Below, one piece after another: positions 45,607 to 54,617 of a DNA stretch of 64,000 bases. Positions within the stretch are counted from its first letter, which is position 1, and each line of letters starts with the position of its first letter. Origin of the DNA: an uncultured bacterium (GTDB lineage Bacteria; Cyanobacteriota; Vampirovibrionia; Gastranaerophilales; Gastranaerophilaceae); contig CASDPF010000004.1 in NCBI GenBank assembly GCA_949282215.1, positions 1-64,000 of the forward strand, in the 5' to 3' direction. Below the pieces are notes generated by a model, which had not been told where the DNA came from, made no database searches, and saw only the letters and a list, made by a program, of their open reading frames with translations. The position numbers and the translations under genes were made by a program.

Positions 45607-46286
45607 ATTGCCCCCAGTATTTTACAAGCCTCATAGGCTGCATTTTGTTCTGCGTCCTTTTTAGTTTTGCCTTCTCCTGTAGCGATAGCCTTTCCTTCAT
45701 AAGATACTTCTATCTCAAATATTTTATTATGTTCAGGTCCCTTTGTCCCGAGCAGCTTATATACAGGCGTATGTTTGGTAAGACTTTGAGTATATTCCTG
45801 CAAAATTGCTTTTGCATTGTATTTCTCAAAATTTTTATCAATTTCTTCTATGTAAGGATTAAAAATCTTTGCAATAAATTCTTTTAATTTTTCCAGTTTC
45901 CCATCAAGATAATATGCACCTAAAACTGCTTCAAATGCACAAGCCGTAACAGATTCCAATTTCGTTACACCTTGTTTTTCGTCATGAATTCCTGCACGTA
46001 TAAGTTTATTTAATCCTATTTGAAATGCAATTTTAGAAAGTGTATTGTCAGATACTGCAATTGAGCGAATTTTTGACATATCACCTTCTGTATATAGAGG
46101 ATATTTTTTATAAAGAAAATCTGATATTAAAAGTTTTAGTACAGAATCTCCTAAGAATTCAAGCCTTTCATAGCACTCTGTATATTCTAATCCGTTATCT
46201 TTAGTATAGGATGGATGAGTTAGAGCTGTTTCAAATAATTTTTGATTTTGAATGTCAATTCCAAAAATTTCTCTGACGGTTTCCAT
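45594..46286 (-). CDS. rnc: Ribonuclease III
   Basis: A 230-residue double-strand-specific endonuclease for rRNA maturation. The catalytic signature ERLEFLGDSVLKL lies near residue 40. The second acidic site is in CAFEAVLGAYYLDG. The C-terminal dsRNA-binding domain begins at about residue 155 (AKAILQEYTQSLTKHTPVYKL, quoted in part) and ends with KKDAEQNAAYEAC. It directly follows cdsA. Confidence 0.97.
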   Translation of the reverse strand: METVREIFGIDIQNQKLFETALTHPSYTKDNGLEYTECYERLEFLGDSVLKLLISDFLYKKYPLYTEGDMSKIRSIAVSDNTLSKIAFQIGLNKLIRAGIHDEKQGVTKLESVTACAFEAVLGAYYLDGKLEKLKEFIAKIFNPYIEEIDKNFEKYNAKAILQEYTQSLTKHTPVYKLLGTKGPEHNKIFEIEVSYEGKAIATGEGKTKKDAEQNAAYEACKILGAICQK

Positions 46287-47162
46287 TTAGAATATTCCTT
46301 TTACAAAGTGAATAAGTCCTGTAATTATATCATTTGAGAATATAAAATGTTTTGTGAAATAATACATAACAGGGATTGTAAAAATAAAGCTGTCGGTTCT
46401 ATCCAAAAAACCTCCATGTCCGGGAAGAGAATGTCCGGAATCTTTAACTCCTGCATCTCTTTTGATTAGAGATTCACAAAGGTCGCCTATTTGAGCGAAA
46501 ACTGTACAAAGAATTCCGACAATAGCAGACATATACCATTCTAATCCGATAAAATATCCGATTACAATACAGCCTATGATTGCAGAAATTCCTCCGCCGA
46601 TTGAGCCTTCAATCGTTTTGTTAGGACTTACTACAGGAGCTAGTTTGTGTTTTCCTAAATGTCTTCCTGCATAGTAGCACCCGATATCTGTTAGCAGAAC
46701 TGCACAAAACATCATAACTACAAAACCCAATCCGTCTGAAAATCTTTCATTGGATAAGGAGCGTAAAAATATTAAATGTAGAGGAAACCATCCGCAATAA
46801 ATCATTCCTAATACAGTTGTTGCAGCATTAGCAATATATGGCTGGCGGCCTCTGAACAAAACCCACATAAAAGCCCCGATTACGCTAAATGTTAATGCTA
46901 CAGTTACCAAATCAAGTCTTTGAAAATATGCGATTACGGCAATTAGTACTTCAGCAATGAACATGACTTTAAGGCTTGGATAAAAACCTTTATGCTCAAG
47001 TATTTTTACGTATTCTTTTGACGCTGAAAAAATAATAAATAACAATAAAAATAAAAGTGCAAGCTTTCCGTATATTATACAGACCATGGCAATAGTTCCC
47101 ATAATAAAACCGGTAAGCATTCTTGTGGCGTTTTTATTCAAGCCTTTAGTCTCTTCTGTCAT
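46287..47162 (-). CDS. cdsA: Phosphatidate cytidylyltransferase
   Basis: A 291-residue integral membrane enzyme making CDP-diacylglycerol from phosphatidate and CTP, the branch point of phospholipid synthesis. About eight hydrophobic spans are visible. The family signature lies near the C-terminus (SLIKRDAGVKDSGHSLPGHG, then GFLDRTDS). SPNKTIEGSIGGG is also conserved. It overlaps frr by 1 bp. uppS, often found between frr and cdsA, is absent. Confidence 0.96.
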   Translation of the reverse strand: MTEETKGLNKNATRMLTGFIMGTIAMVCIIYGKLALLFLLLFIIFSASKEYVKILEHKGFYPSLKVMFIAEVLIAVIAYFQRLDLVTVALTFSVIGAFMWVLFRGRQPYIANAATTVLGMIYCGWFPLHLIFLRSLSNERFSDGLGFVVMMFCAVLLTDIGCYYAGRHLGKHKLAPVVSPNKTIEGSIGGGISAIIGCIVIGYFIGLEWYMSAIVGILCTVFAQIGDLCESLIKRDAGVKDSGHSLPGHGGFLDRTDSFIFTIPVMYYFTKHFIFSNDIITGLIHFVKGIF

Positions 47163-47740
47163 TATACTGTTAATACCTCTTTTTCTTTTTCAGAAACATT
47201 ACTGTCAATAATACCTGTATATTTATCAGTTAATTTTTGAATTTTATCTTGGTTGTCTTTAACTGTATCTTCAGGTAATTTTTCGTCTTTTTCGATTTTC
47301 TTCAAAGAATCAGTCATATCTCTGCGGATATTTCTTATTGCGACTTTAGCATCTTCTCCGATTTTCTTCACATCTTTAACTATTTCTTTTCTTCTTTCTT
47401 CAGTCAAAGGCGGAAATGCTAATCTTATACATATACCGTCGCTGTTTGGTGTAATGCCGATTTCAGCTTTAATAATAGCTTTTTCAACTTCTTTAAGAAT
47501 TGATTTATCATAAGGTGTGATTACAAGTGTTGTACCTTCTTGAACATTAACTTGTGATAATTGTCTTAAAGGTGTAGGAGCTCCATAATAGTCAACTACA
47601 ACTTTGTCTAAAATTAGCGGATTTGCTCGACCTGAACGAATTTGCCCAAATTCACGCTTTAGCTGTGTAATAGCTTTTTCCATTTTTTCTTCGCCGAATA
47701 AAAATAATTCGTCTAAAGAATCGTTTGCCTGATCTGACAT
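47162..47740 (-). CDS. frr: Ribosome recycling factor
   Basis: A 192-residue factor that, with EF-G, splits post-termination ribosomes. QLKREFGQIRSGRANPLILD, VDYYGAPTPLRQLSQVNV and the C-terminal helix KDVKKIGEDAKVAIRNIRRD are diagnostic. It carries a 7-residue N-terminal extension (MSDQAND). It follows pyrH by 22 bp, the standard arrangement. Confidence 0.97.
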   Translation of the reverse strand: MSDQANDSLDELFLFGEEKMEKAITQLKREFGQIRSGRANPLILDKVVVDYYGAPTPLRQLSQVNVQEGTTLVITPYDKSILKEVEKAIIKAEIGITPNSDGICIRLAFPPLTEERRKEIVKDVKKIGEDAKVAIRNIRRDMTDSLKKIEKDEKLPEDTVKDNQDKIQKLTDKYTGIIDSNVSEKEKEVLTV

Positions 47741-47762
47741 TTTTACCTCTTTCTTTTGTAAA

Positions 47763-48488
47763 TTATAAACTTATGTATGTTCCAATATCTTCGGATTGCA
47801 AAATTTTACTAATACCGTTTTGTGCATCAAAATCAAATACAACAATAGGAATATTGTTTTGTTTGCACAATGCACACGCTGAAGTATCCATTACTTTTAA
47901 TCCGTTTTTAATAATGTCATCGTATGTAATTTTTTCTAATTTCTTAGCATTAGGATTTACTTTCGGATCGTCAGTATAGACCCCGTCAACTCCGTTTTTA
48001 GCCATCAACATAGCTTCAGCATTTATTTCAGATGCTCTCAAAGCTGCAGCAGTATCTGTAGTAAAGAAAGGATTGCCTGTACCTGCTGCAAATATTACAA
48101 CTCTGCCTTTTTCCAAATGTCTAATTGCTCTGTGTCTTATGTAAGGTTCTGCGACCTGATTAATTGCAATTGCACTTTGCACTCTGCAAGGTACTCCGAT
48201 TTGATTGAATGCACTTTGAAGTGCTATCGCGTTCATTACAGTTGCAAGCATTCCGACATAATCACCTGATGCTTGATCCATTCCCAGTTTTGCACTGTTT
48301 TTCATGCCTCGGAATATATTACCGCCACCCACTACAACTGCAATTTCCGCACCTAATTCTCTTGCTTTTTTGATTTCATTAGCAATCATTGAAACAGGTT
48401 TTTGATCAATACCAAACTGTTGATCGCCAAGTAATGCTTCCCCGCTGATTTTGATTAATACTCTCTTATACTTTAAACTTTTTTCCAT
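47763..48488 (-). CDS. pyrH: Uridylate kinase
   Basis: A 241-residue UMP kinase of the amino-acid kinase fold, producing [37 protein letters not shown], the [16 protein letters not shown] segment and [17 protein letters not shown] are characteristic. It is the first gene of the minus-strand pyrH-frr-cdsA-rnc-rpe run; its promoter should lie in the 239-bp gap shared with the divergent RHH gene. Confidence 0.98.
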   Translation of the reverse strand: MEKSLKYKRVLIKISGEALLGDQQFGIDQKPVSMIANEIKKARELGAEIAVVVGGGNIFRGMKNSAKLGMDQASGDYVGMLATVMNAIALQSAFNQIGVPCRVQSAIAINQVAEPYIRHRAIRHLEKGRVVIFAAGTGNPFFTTDTAAALRASEINAEAMLMAKNGVDGVYTDDPKVNPNAKKLEKITYDDIIKNGLKVMDTSACALCKQNNIPIVVFDFDAQNGISKILQSEDIGTYISL

Positions 48489-48727
48489 AAACGACCTCTT
48501 TCCCTCTATAGTATATTAAACTTACCTGATTGTAAAGCATAATAAGGTTTTCTATTAAAAGTTGAATGTTACAATATATTAAGATGATGATTTCTTGAAA
48601 CTATTGTAAACAGAGCATTTTAAAAATTAGTATATAAAAACAATATAAAAAATAGCACTTTTTTACTTCAAAATGTTTTTTATAATATATAGCGAGAATT
48701 TATATCAGTAGCAGAAAAGGAGAAGAT

Positions 48728-48916
48728 ATGGCACGAGTACTAATTTCTATGCCCGAAGAATTTTTGAACAAAATTGACCAGGTTGCAGATGGTGAAAATC
48801 GTTCACGAAGTGAGTTAATCCGTGAAGCATTGAGAACTTATATTTATAAACAAAAGGTTCGTGAATCAACTACTGCTGGTAAAAATGCAGCTATTCTTGA
48901 AGAGTTATTGGAATAA
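48728..48916 (+). CDS. Ribbon-helix-helix DNA-binding protein (CopG type)
   Basis: A 62-residue protein: MARVLISMPEEFLNKIDQVA is the beta strand and first helix, and ENRSRSELIREALRTYI the second helix of a CopG/Arc-type fold. AAAGGAG precedes the ATG. No toxin partner follows; a terminator lies 46 bp past the stop. It may be a stand-alone regulator, possibly for its own promoter or the neighbouring pyrH region. Confidence 0.85.
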   Translation: MARVLISMPEEFLNKIDQVADGENRSRSELIREALRTYIYKQKVRESTTAGKNAAILEELLE

Positions 48917-48961
48917 ATTTCTCTATAATAAGGGCATGGTTACTAAGATTTGGGATTTGTT

Positions 48962-48993
48962 AAAAGACCGCGTTTTTTGATGCGGTCTTTTTT
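48962..48993 (+). terminator. Intrinsic terminator
   Basis: AAAAGACCGC and GCGGTCTTTT arms around a loop of about 10 nt with extra T, downstream of the RHH gene. Confidence 0.88.
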
Positions 48994-49072
48994 GTCATTT
49001 TTCTTCACAAACTAACAAAAAATATATTGATGTTTTTTTATAAATAGTGTAGTATTACTAAAGGATGTGTGT

Positions 49073-50233
49073 ATGACTGATAATGACTTTATTTTGCCGC
49101 AAAAATCTGATTTAATTCAAATAAAAACTTCTGACATTGATTTTCCGATGCCTGATTTGAAAAATGCAACGGAGTCCAAAGCTGTAGCTATTGCAAAGTG
49201 GATTATTGACTGGTTAAAGAATGATTTAAAATCGGGCAAGATATCTATAAATAATTTATTGCCTTCAAAAGCAAGTTTAGCTTATTTTTTGGGTGTAAGC
49301 GTAGGAACTATTCAAAATGCTGTTCGTTATGTTGAAGACTCAGGTTTTGTCTGCTCAAAACAATGTATCGGAACAATGATTATAGGCCAGTCTGAACTTG
49401 GGGTTCGAAAACTTACGTCTAAAAGAGAGACTGCTATAAAAGATATTAAAAATTTAATTATTGAGAAAAATTTTAAACTCGGTCAGAATTTACCGTCATC
49501 AAGAGTAATTGCTTCGTCTATCGGATGTTCAGCTAATACAACAAGGCTTGCTTTAGAATACCTTTGTACTATAGGTATATTGGAGCATAAGTTTAAGAAT
49601 TCAAAAGATGCAGGCTGGATATTGAAATCCTTAGACTTTAAAAAATCTGCAATGTCTGAAAATACACAGCATAAGACTCTTGTTGCCAAAGTCGAGAATG
49701 ATTTGAAAATGTATATTGAATCTAATTTAAAACTTGGTGAAAAAATGCCTGCTCATGCTGAATTGTCAGCAATTTTAAAAGTAAGTATAAAAACCATTCA
49801 TGATGCTTTAAAACTGCTTATTGATGATGGGATTTTGTTGCCGCGTAGAGGACGTTACGGTACTACTGTAATAAAAATGCCTTATTCAAAAGGTAATGAA
49901 ACTATAACAAAACGTGAGACCTCAATTTTTGCATCTGCTCAGGATACGGCATTTTATTATTATGAAAAAACTCAAAACCATATTAAACAAATGATTAGTG
50001 AAAACTATGAAATCGGTTCAAAACTCCCGTCAATAGAAGAATTGTCGAAACAGATGGATTTGAGTCCTAATACAATAAGGAAAGCGTTCCAAAACCTTGC
50101 CAAAGAAGGATATTTAGCTTTCTCAAGAGGTCGTTACGGCGGGACTTTTGTTATTGATATTCCTGAGACCGGTGAAGAAGCATTCAAATGGCTTGCCGTA
50201 AATCCTCAATATGCTGAAGTCTATAAAAATTAA
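49073..50233 (+). CDS. Protein with four tandem GntR-type winged-helix domains
   Basis: A 386-residue protein in which the GntR DNA-binding pattern (basic helix, then G-x-x-LPS/A...L, then S-x-x-T/I-I/T-x-A, then GxL/GxG) repeats four times. The repeats are at about residues 35-105 (LLPSKASLAYFLGVSVGTIQ), 118-186 (NLPSSRVIASSIGCSANTTR), 200-268 (KMPAHAELSAILKVSIKTIH) and 292-362 (KLPSIEELSKQMDLSPNTIR). No effector domain is present. Domains 3 and 4 end with RRGRYGTT and SRGRYGGT wings. ATG 49073 follows AAGGA. It is convergent with the pilin at 50230, overlapping 4 bp. Confidence 0.85.
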   Translation: MTDNDFILPQKSDLIQIKTSDIDFPMPDLKNATESKAVAIAKWIIDWLKNDLKSGKISINNLLPSKASLAYFLGVSVGTIQNAVRYVEDSGFVCSKQCIGTMIIGQSELGVRKLTSKRETAIKDIKNLIIEKNFKLGQNLPSSRVIASSIGCSANTTRLALEYLCTIGILEHKFKNSKDAGWILKSLDFKKSAMSENTQHKTLVAKVENDLKMYIESNLKLGEKMPAHAELSAILKVSIKTIHDALKLLIDDGILLPRRGRYGTTVIKMPYSKGNETITKRETSIFASAQDTAFYYYEKTQNHIKQMISENYEIGSKLPSIEELSKQMDLSPNTIRKAFQNLAKEGYLAFSRGRYGGTFVIDIPETGEEAFKWLAVNPQYAEVYKN

Positions 50234-50961
50234 GGTAAATTTTCCCAATATTCTTTACTTTCGTCTTGCGGGTATTGGTTTCTGAGTGCAAAATGCGAAC
50301 AAGCTGTTCCGTTATCGCCTGAAGCGTGACATGATTTACCCGAGTTTTTAAAATCACAGCATGCTTTTAGTTGTGATTCAACTACTGCAAAAGTATATTT
50401 ATGTGTGGCAGGTAAAAATATATTTTTATTGATTATTTGAAAATAGAATATATCATACCCAAGTCTATTCGGACCTTTGAATCCATTTGTATCTACAATA
50501 AAATCCAAAGGTATTGTCTCTCCTGACCACCAGCAGCCGCTTGCTGCAATCATCATTCCGTTTTTAATAAAGAAGGCTCCTTCGTTGTGTCCGTCAGGAT
50601 TAAAGTATTCATATCCGTTTGATTGTTTTAGAAAGTTTTCTTTGTAGCCGACTTCAGTTAAGTTTCGTGTTTGTTGTGCGTATAATTTTGTTGTTTGAAA
50701 ATATTTTGAAAAGTCTTCTATAAATTGATAACTGCCACGTCCGTTAGAGCCCATAGAACAATAAGTTTCGACAAGGTTTGGATTATCTGCTGACATTCTA
50801 AGGACAGCTTGTGAAATTAATGAATATGCAGTTTTAAATTGCGATTTTAATTCTAAGTTTCTTTTCTTTATCATTATTGTCGGCAAAGTTAAAGCTGCCA
50901 CTATTCCTATTATTCCTATCGTAATCATTACTTCCGCAAGTGTAAATCCTTTATAATTCAT
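50230..50961 (-). CDS. Type IV pilin-like protein, regulator-paired
   Basis: A 243-residue prepilin-type protein with leader MNYKG, then FTLAEVMITIGIIG and Glu at mature position 5. The body holds IVDTNGFKGPNRLGYDIFYF and several Cys, ending SKEYWENLP, so it belongs to the YW-[DE]-x-LP group. It is divergent from the XRE gene at 51057 over about 95 bp with TTACA/TGTAA half-sites. Its end overlaps the convergent four-domain GntR-like gene. Confidence 0.91.
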   Translation of the reverse strand: MNYKGFTLAEVMITIGIIGIVAALTLPTIMIKKRNLELKSQFKTAYSLISQAVLRMSADNPNLVETYCSMGSNGRGSYQFIEDFSKYFQTTKLYAQQTRNLTEVGYKENFLKQSNGYEYFNPDGHNEGAFFIKNGMMIAASGCWWSGETIPLDFIVDTNGFKGPNRLGYDIFYFQIINKNIFLPATHKYTFAVVESQLKACCDFKNSGKSCHASGDNGTACSHFALRNQYPQDESKEYWENLP

Positions 50962-50986
50962 TCCCTCTCCTATTGTACATTATATT

Positions 50987-51018
50987 TTACATGTTTACTT
51001 GTAATAATATAAGTGTAA
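50987..51018. promoter_or_regulatory. TTACA/TGTAA half-sites, likely operator
   Basis: TTACA (50987-50991) and TGTAA (51000-51004) form an inverted repeat with 8-bp spacing. A further TGTAA lies at 51014-51018. All are between the pilin and XRE starts. Confidence 0.45.
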
Positions 51019-51056
51019 TTGTTAGAAAATAGTTTGTCAAGTGGTTAAAATTGGTT

Positions 51057-51275
51057 ATGCGAGATGAGTTATTATTTAAACTTGGTCAAAGTATAAGGTA
51101 TATAAGATTAAAAAAAGAAATGTCACAGGAAGAACTCGGATTTAAAGCTGAGCTCAGTACAAATTCAATAAGTGCAATAGAGCGTGGCACTTATAATTTT
51201 AAAATTAAGACATTGTATAAAATTGCAGAGTCTTTGGGTGTAAATGTGGAATCAATTTTAAACTGTAAATTCTAA
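51057..51275 (+). CDS. XRE-family helix-turn-helix regulator
   Basis: A 72-residue Cro/C1-type protein (MSQEELGFKAELSTNSISAIERG) spanning essentially the whole sequence. ATG 51057 is used; TTG 51051 two codons earlier is possible, and neither has a strong ribosome binding site. It is divergent from the pilin at 50230-50961 and is its probable dedicated regulator. Its last codons overlap the convergent gene at 51272 by 4 bp. Confidence 0.87.
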   Translation: MRDELLFKLGQSIRYIRLKKEMSQEELGFKAELSTNSISAIERGTYNFKIKTLYKIAESLGVNVESILNCKF

Positions 51276-51538
51276 GGGCATAAGCTTTCCCAGTCCGGTT
51301 CATCATCGTCTTCCCCCGGCTCTTTTATATAATCTCCGCTTTCAAGCATTACCATTAGAGTCAGCTTAAGTTGTTTTTTATAGTTTTCTCTGGCTTTTTC
51401 TATAGTTTTTGCACAAAAACAAAAACTCGGAATTTCCTCTATCATTATGTAATGGTAAGGTTTGCCTTCAAAATCCAAATCCTCACCTTCAATTAATGTC
51501 CAATTAAGGTTTAAGTAATAATCTAAATCTTTAGCCAC
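51272..51538 (-). CDS. HicB-like small protein
   Basis: An 88-residue acidic protein. YYLNLNWTLIEGEDLDFEGK followed by YHYIMIEEIPSFCFCAKT and an amphipathic helix resembles the partially degraded RNase H fold of HicB antitoxins. The usual C-terminal DNA-binding domain and a hicA toxin are absent. It follows the GerMN gene by 3 bp at the end of the infB-side operon. A role as antitoxin is doubtful without a partner. Confidence 0.65.
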   Translation of the reverse strand: MAKDLDYYLNLNWTLIEGEDLDFEGKPYHYIMIEEIPSFCFCAKTIEKARENYKKQLKLTLMVMLESGDYIKEPGEDDDEPDWESLCP

Positions 51539-51541
51539 TTT

Positions 51542-52153
51542 TTAACCGCCTAATGAACTGTCGCTAAGAGGTTGTGTAATCATTATTCCGTCACCGCCTA
51601 TTACATCAGCTTGTTGTCCGTTTATGTATAAATAGACAGGTTTTTCAGTATTTTTTCTTGCAGTTTTAATTAATTGATAAAGTCTTTTATAGACGCTGTC
51701 TGTGCCGCCACCATATTCAAATTGCGAGGATAAGTTAATTATAACTTTATCAGGACGTTCCTGAACACCTATAATTTCTGTACCTGCAGGTATTTCTGAA
51801 TAGACACCCTTTGTTTTCTCGCCTTGTTTAGGGCCTAGAATTAATGAGCTAATAGCATATTTAATTTTTGAGCCATCAATATCAGGATCATATTCTCTTT
51901 TTACAATTTTATAAACTTCTTCATGATTTTCGTTTTGTCCTATGAAAACAACATCAACATATTCTTTAGGCTTTTGTTGTTCAGGTTCATCAGGTTTTTC
52001 GATAGGTTCGGATGCTACCGGAGGTTCTTGTACTGCTCCTGGAATTTCAGTTGTAGTATCACCAGGGGCAAGAAGCTTTAGCCCTAAAAATACTGATGCT
52101 GCTACCATTGCTACACCTAATAGTCCTAAAAATATTCTTTGATCTGCTCTCAT
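51542..52153 (-). CDS. GerMN-domain membrane-anchored protein
   Basis: A 203-residue protein with one N-terminal transmembrane anchor (FLGLLGVAMVAASVFLGLKL) and a Pro/Glu-rich linker at about 33-65. A GerMN domain follows (about 66-185, with ISSLILGPKQGEKTKGVYSE, quoted in full at 20 residues, and VIINLSSQF). GerMN domains occur in sporulation GerM and in other cell-envelope proteins. It lies between a DUF2993-like gene and the HicB-like gene on the same strand. Confidence 0.85.
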   Translation of the reverse strand: MRADQRIFLGLLGVAMVAASVFLGLKLLAPGDTTTEIPGAVQEPPVASEPIEKPDEPEQQKPKEYVDVVFIGQNENHEEVYKIVKREYDPDIDGSKIKYAISSLILGPKQGEKTKGVYSEIPAGTEIIGVQERPDKVIINLSSQFEYGGGTDSVYKRLYQLIKTARKNTEKPVYLYINGQQADVIGGDGIMITQPLSDSSLGG

Positions 52154-52157
52154 ATTA

Positions 52158-53036
52158 TTAATCCCTTACTTCGGTTACTACATCTTTTAATACTATAATT
52201 GTACCGTCTATGTCAATCCTGTTATCTTTTATTACGGCATCTCTGACAGTAAGAGTTGCGTCTTTATCTTTAAGTATGCCTAAAGAGTAGCTTAGCGGAT
52301 TTAAAAAATTTATAATATCTGAAACTTTACTTAAATCAACTGAAAATAAATCGTTTACAACTTTAGTATGGGATAAGTATAATTTCCCGTTATATACATT
52401 CAAATCTGAAGTGACGACTACATTTTGTTTTGAATTCAGGAATGGAAATGCTACTTGAAATATATACATGAATTGATTGTTTCTAAGTTTTGCTTTTGAT
52501 TGAGTTATATTAAATAGTTTATAGCTTTTGCCGAGTGAATTTATTTCATCAATTAATTCTTTGTATCCATTTGCTTTCATTGTATTATTCAAATCGTCCT
52601 CGGTGATACTGGTAGCAAATGCCATGCCGAAATCTTCTTTGAATAGTGCAGTTTTAGTTTTTGTATCATATTCTATATAATTATAATCGCATAGCGTTTT
52701 TAATTTTAAAAGTGATAAATAAACGTCATCTGCCACTACATTTTTTCCTGTAATTTCAAGTGACTTAAATCTGCCAGCTTTTAAATCAGAAAGGCTGTAG
52801 GATTGAATTTTTACATCAAAATCGCCTTGAGCTTCTTTTTTTATCTGACTTTTTAAAATGGATTGGGCAGTTTTTGTAGCAAGAAAGTTTGTACCTGTGA
52901 TGGTGCTAAGTCCTCTTACAAATCCGCCTGATAATTGCATTTCTGATGGACATACAAAGTTACTGTCATTGCAATTTGCATTTGCAGGAAATGCCGTGAA
53001 TATAATAATTCCGAGAGTTATAAAAAATTTTTTCAT
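52158..53036 (-). CDS. Exported DUF2993/LmeA-like protein
   Basis: A 292-residue protein with a signal peptide (KKFFITLGIIIFTAFPANA). The mature part resembles DUF2993 (LmeA-like), a lipid-binding family common in cyanobacteria and actinobacteria: FDVKIQSYSLSDLKAGRF, LEITGKNVVADDVYLSLLKL, and a closing VRDAVIKDNRIDIDGTI. It follows truB with no gap. Function in envelope lipid handling is inferred from the family. Confidence 0.75.
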   Translation of the reverse strand: MKKFFITLGIIIFTAFPANANCNDSNFVCPSEMQLSGGFVRGLSTITGTNFLATKTAQSILKSQIKKEAQGDFDVKIQSYSLSDLKAGRFKSLEITGKNVVADDVYLSLLKLKTLCDYNYIEYDTKTKTALFKEDFGMAFATSITEDDLNNTMKANGYKELIDEINSLGKSYKLFNITQSKAKLRNNQFMYIFQVAFPFLNSKQNVVVTSDLNVYNGKLYLSHTKVVNDLFSVDLSKVSDIINFLNPLSYSLGILKDKDATLTVRDAVIKDNRIDIDGTIIVLKDVVTEVRD

Positions 53037-53879
53037 TTATAAAAATACCTTTTTGACTTTGATTATATTTTTATCAGCGTATCCGATTGCACTTATGTTA
53101 TCATTATAAATCAAAATTACAAAATCAACACAATTTGTATTATTTTCTATTGCTTGTCCGTGTAATATTTTTTCATGTTCGTTTTCTGAAATTGTTATTT
53201 GTTTCAGTTTGATTATATCAACAGGGTTAATCAAGTTTTCTTTTACGTTAATTCCATCTAATTTTATTGATTTGTCTATTGTGAAAGCTCCGGCTTTTGT
53301 TCTGATTAATTTAGTTAAATACCCTCCGCATTTTAATTTTTGACCTAAATCATAAGCAATTGATCTTATATAAGTGCCTTTCGAGCATGCAATCAATAAT
53401 TCAGCAGTTTGCTTTTCATAATCGAAACATTTTAATTCAAGTTTACTTATAGTAACTTTTCTTGGCTTAATTTCAACTGTTTCGCCTTTTCTTGCATATT
53501 CATATAATTTTTTGCCATTAACCTTTATTGCAGAATAAATAGGAGGGAGTTGTTCAATTTCACCTCTAAAACTATCAAGGGCAAGTTCTAAATCATTTTG
53601 AGTAATTTTATTTTCAAAACATTCGGTAACTTCGCCTTCAATATCATAAGTTGTTGTATTTTTCCCGAATTGGACGGTTGCAAGATATTCTTTGTCATCT
53701 TCTAAATATTCAATCAATCTTGTGGCTTTACCGATGCAAACTGGCAACACTCCTTCCGCAAACGGATCAAGAGTTCCTGTATGACCAATCTGTTTTATTT
53801 TTGTAATTTTTCGCAACATAGCAACGACATCATGCGATGTCATACCTTTTGGCTTGTATATGTTCAAAAAGCCAAACAT
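53037..53879 (-). CDS. truB: tRNA pseudouridine(55) synthase
   Basis: A 280-residue enzyme converting U55 of the tRNA T-loop to pseudouridine. The catalytic Asp lies in IGHTGTLDPFAEGVLPVCIG near residue 40, with KPKGMTSHDVV before it and PPIYSAIKVNGKKLYEYARK after. GTYIRSIAYDLG is also conserved. It is 6 bp downstream of rbfA, the usual rbfA-truB order. Confidence 0.97.
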   Translation of the reverse strand: MFGFLNIYKPKGMTSHDVVAMLRKITKIKQIGHTGTLDPFAEGVLPVCIGKATRLIEYLEDDKEYLATVQFGKNTTTYDIEGEVTECFENKITQNDLELALDSFRGEIEQLPPIYSAIKVNGKKLYEYARKGETVEIKPRKVTISKLELKCFDYEKQTAELLIACSKGTYIRSIAYDLGQKLKCGGYLTKLIRTKAGAFTIDKSIKLDGINVKENLINPVDIIKLKQITISENEHEKILHGQAIENNTNCVDFVILIYNDNISAIGYADKNIIKVKKVFL

Positions 53880-53885
53880 TTACTA

Positions 53886-54230
53886 TTACAATTCCCCTCT
53901 GGATATTTTGTCGATAATTTCGCTCACTCTGGAGCCTTTTTCTAAAGAATCCGTGTAGACGAATTTTAATTCAGGAGTTAATCTTAGTCTAATTCTTTTC
54001 CCAACCTCAAAACGAATTTTAGGTGTGCTGTGGTCAATAATTTCTTTTGTTTTTTCAATTTGTTCTTCAGAGCCTAGTACACTATATATAACTTTTGCAA
54101 ATGAATTGTCGTGAGATACCTCTACATCTACAATAGATACAACTCCAGCCAGGCCTCTGATTTCCTTTCTTAATATTTCTGAGATATCTCTCATTAATTC
54201 TTTTCTAACACGTTCGTTTCTGAGTGTCAT
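53886..54230 (-). CDS. rbfA: Ribosome-binding factor A
   Basis: A 114-residue KH-like factor for late 30S maturation. RVRKELMRDISEILRKEIR, VSIVDVEVSHDNSFAKVIYS and the C-terminal RIRLRLTPELKFVYTDSLEK are typical. infB, which normally precedes it directly, ends 1.06 kb away because an XRE gene and an oppositely oriented pilin lie between. Confidence 0.96.
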   Translation of the reverse strand: MTLRNERVRKELMRDISEILRKEIRGLAGVVSIVDVEVSHDNSFAKVIYSVLGSEEQIEKTKEIIDHSTPKIRFEVGKRIRLRLTPELKFVYTDSLEKGSRVSEIIDKISRGEL

Positions 54231-54284
54231 AATTATCTCCTTTTAAAAGGATTGTAACATAAAAAGATTATATGTGAACATCTC

Positions 54285-54524
54285 CTAACGGCCTAAACGA
54301 ATTTCATCAAAATCTATATAAATTCTGTATCCTAAAATTTTACAAATCATTTTCATTTCAGAATATCTTAAAGATTCGCTTGTAAGTTTATGAGAGAGTA
54401 AGCTTTGAGAATAATTTTTTCCGCTTAACTCTGTCATTTTTTCAGCGAGCTTCGTCAATGTCATACTTTTGGACGTAAGCATTATTTTTACTTCTTCTTT
54501 TACGTTCATATTAAAATTATACAT
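54285..54524 (-). CDS. Small helix-turn-helix protein, XRE-like
   Basis: A 79-residue protein with TLTKLAEKMTELSGKNYSQS and LLSHKLTSESLRYSEM, an XRE-type fold with a longer loop than its paralogues, similar to small phage-type repressors. The start may instead be the sixth codon (MNVKEEV, 54509); neither has a good ribosome binding site. It is divergent from the pilin at 54618 across about 93 bp with a 9-bp perfect inverted repeat. It sits between infB and rbfA on the same strand as both. Confidence 0.8.
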   Translation of the reverse strand: MYNFNMNVKEEVKIMLTSKSMTLTKLAEKMTELSGKNYSQSLLSHKLTSESLRYSEMKMICKILGYRIYIDFDEIRLGR

Positions 54525-54556
54525 TCCGATTGACAGAGTATGAAAAATATTGTATA

Positions 54557-54577
54557 ATTATGAATATAATTCATAAT
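54557..54577. promoter_or_regulatory. Perfect inverted repeat, likely operator
   Basis: ATTATGAAT and ATTCATAAT, 9-bp perfect arms with a 3-bp spacer, 40 bp before the pilin ATG and 33 bp from the XRE start. It overlaps TATAAT at 54553-54558, so binding would hinder a promoter there. Confidence 0.6.
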
Positions 54578-54617
54578 ATTGAATATTGTTTATTTTATAT
54601 TTACAAAGGAGCGAGAT

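Noticed and set aside
48728-48916. Toxin-antitoxin locus around the CopG-like gene
   Set aside because: No small toxin gene lies on either side; a terminator follows directly.
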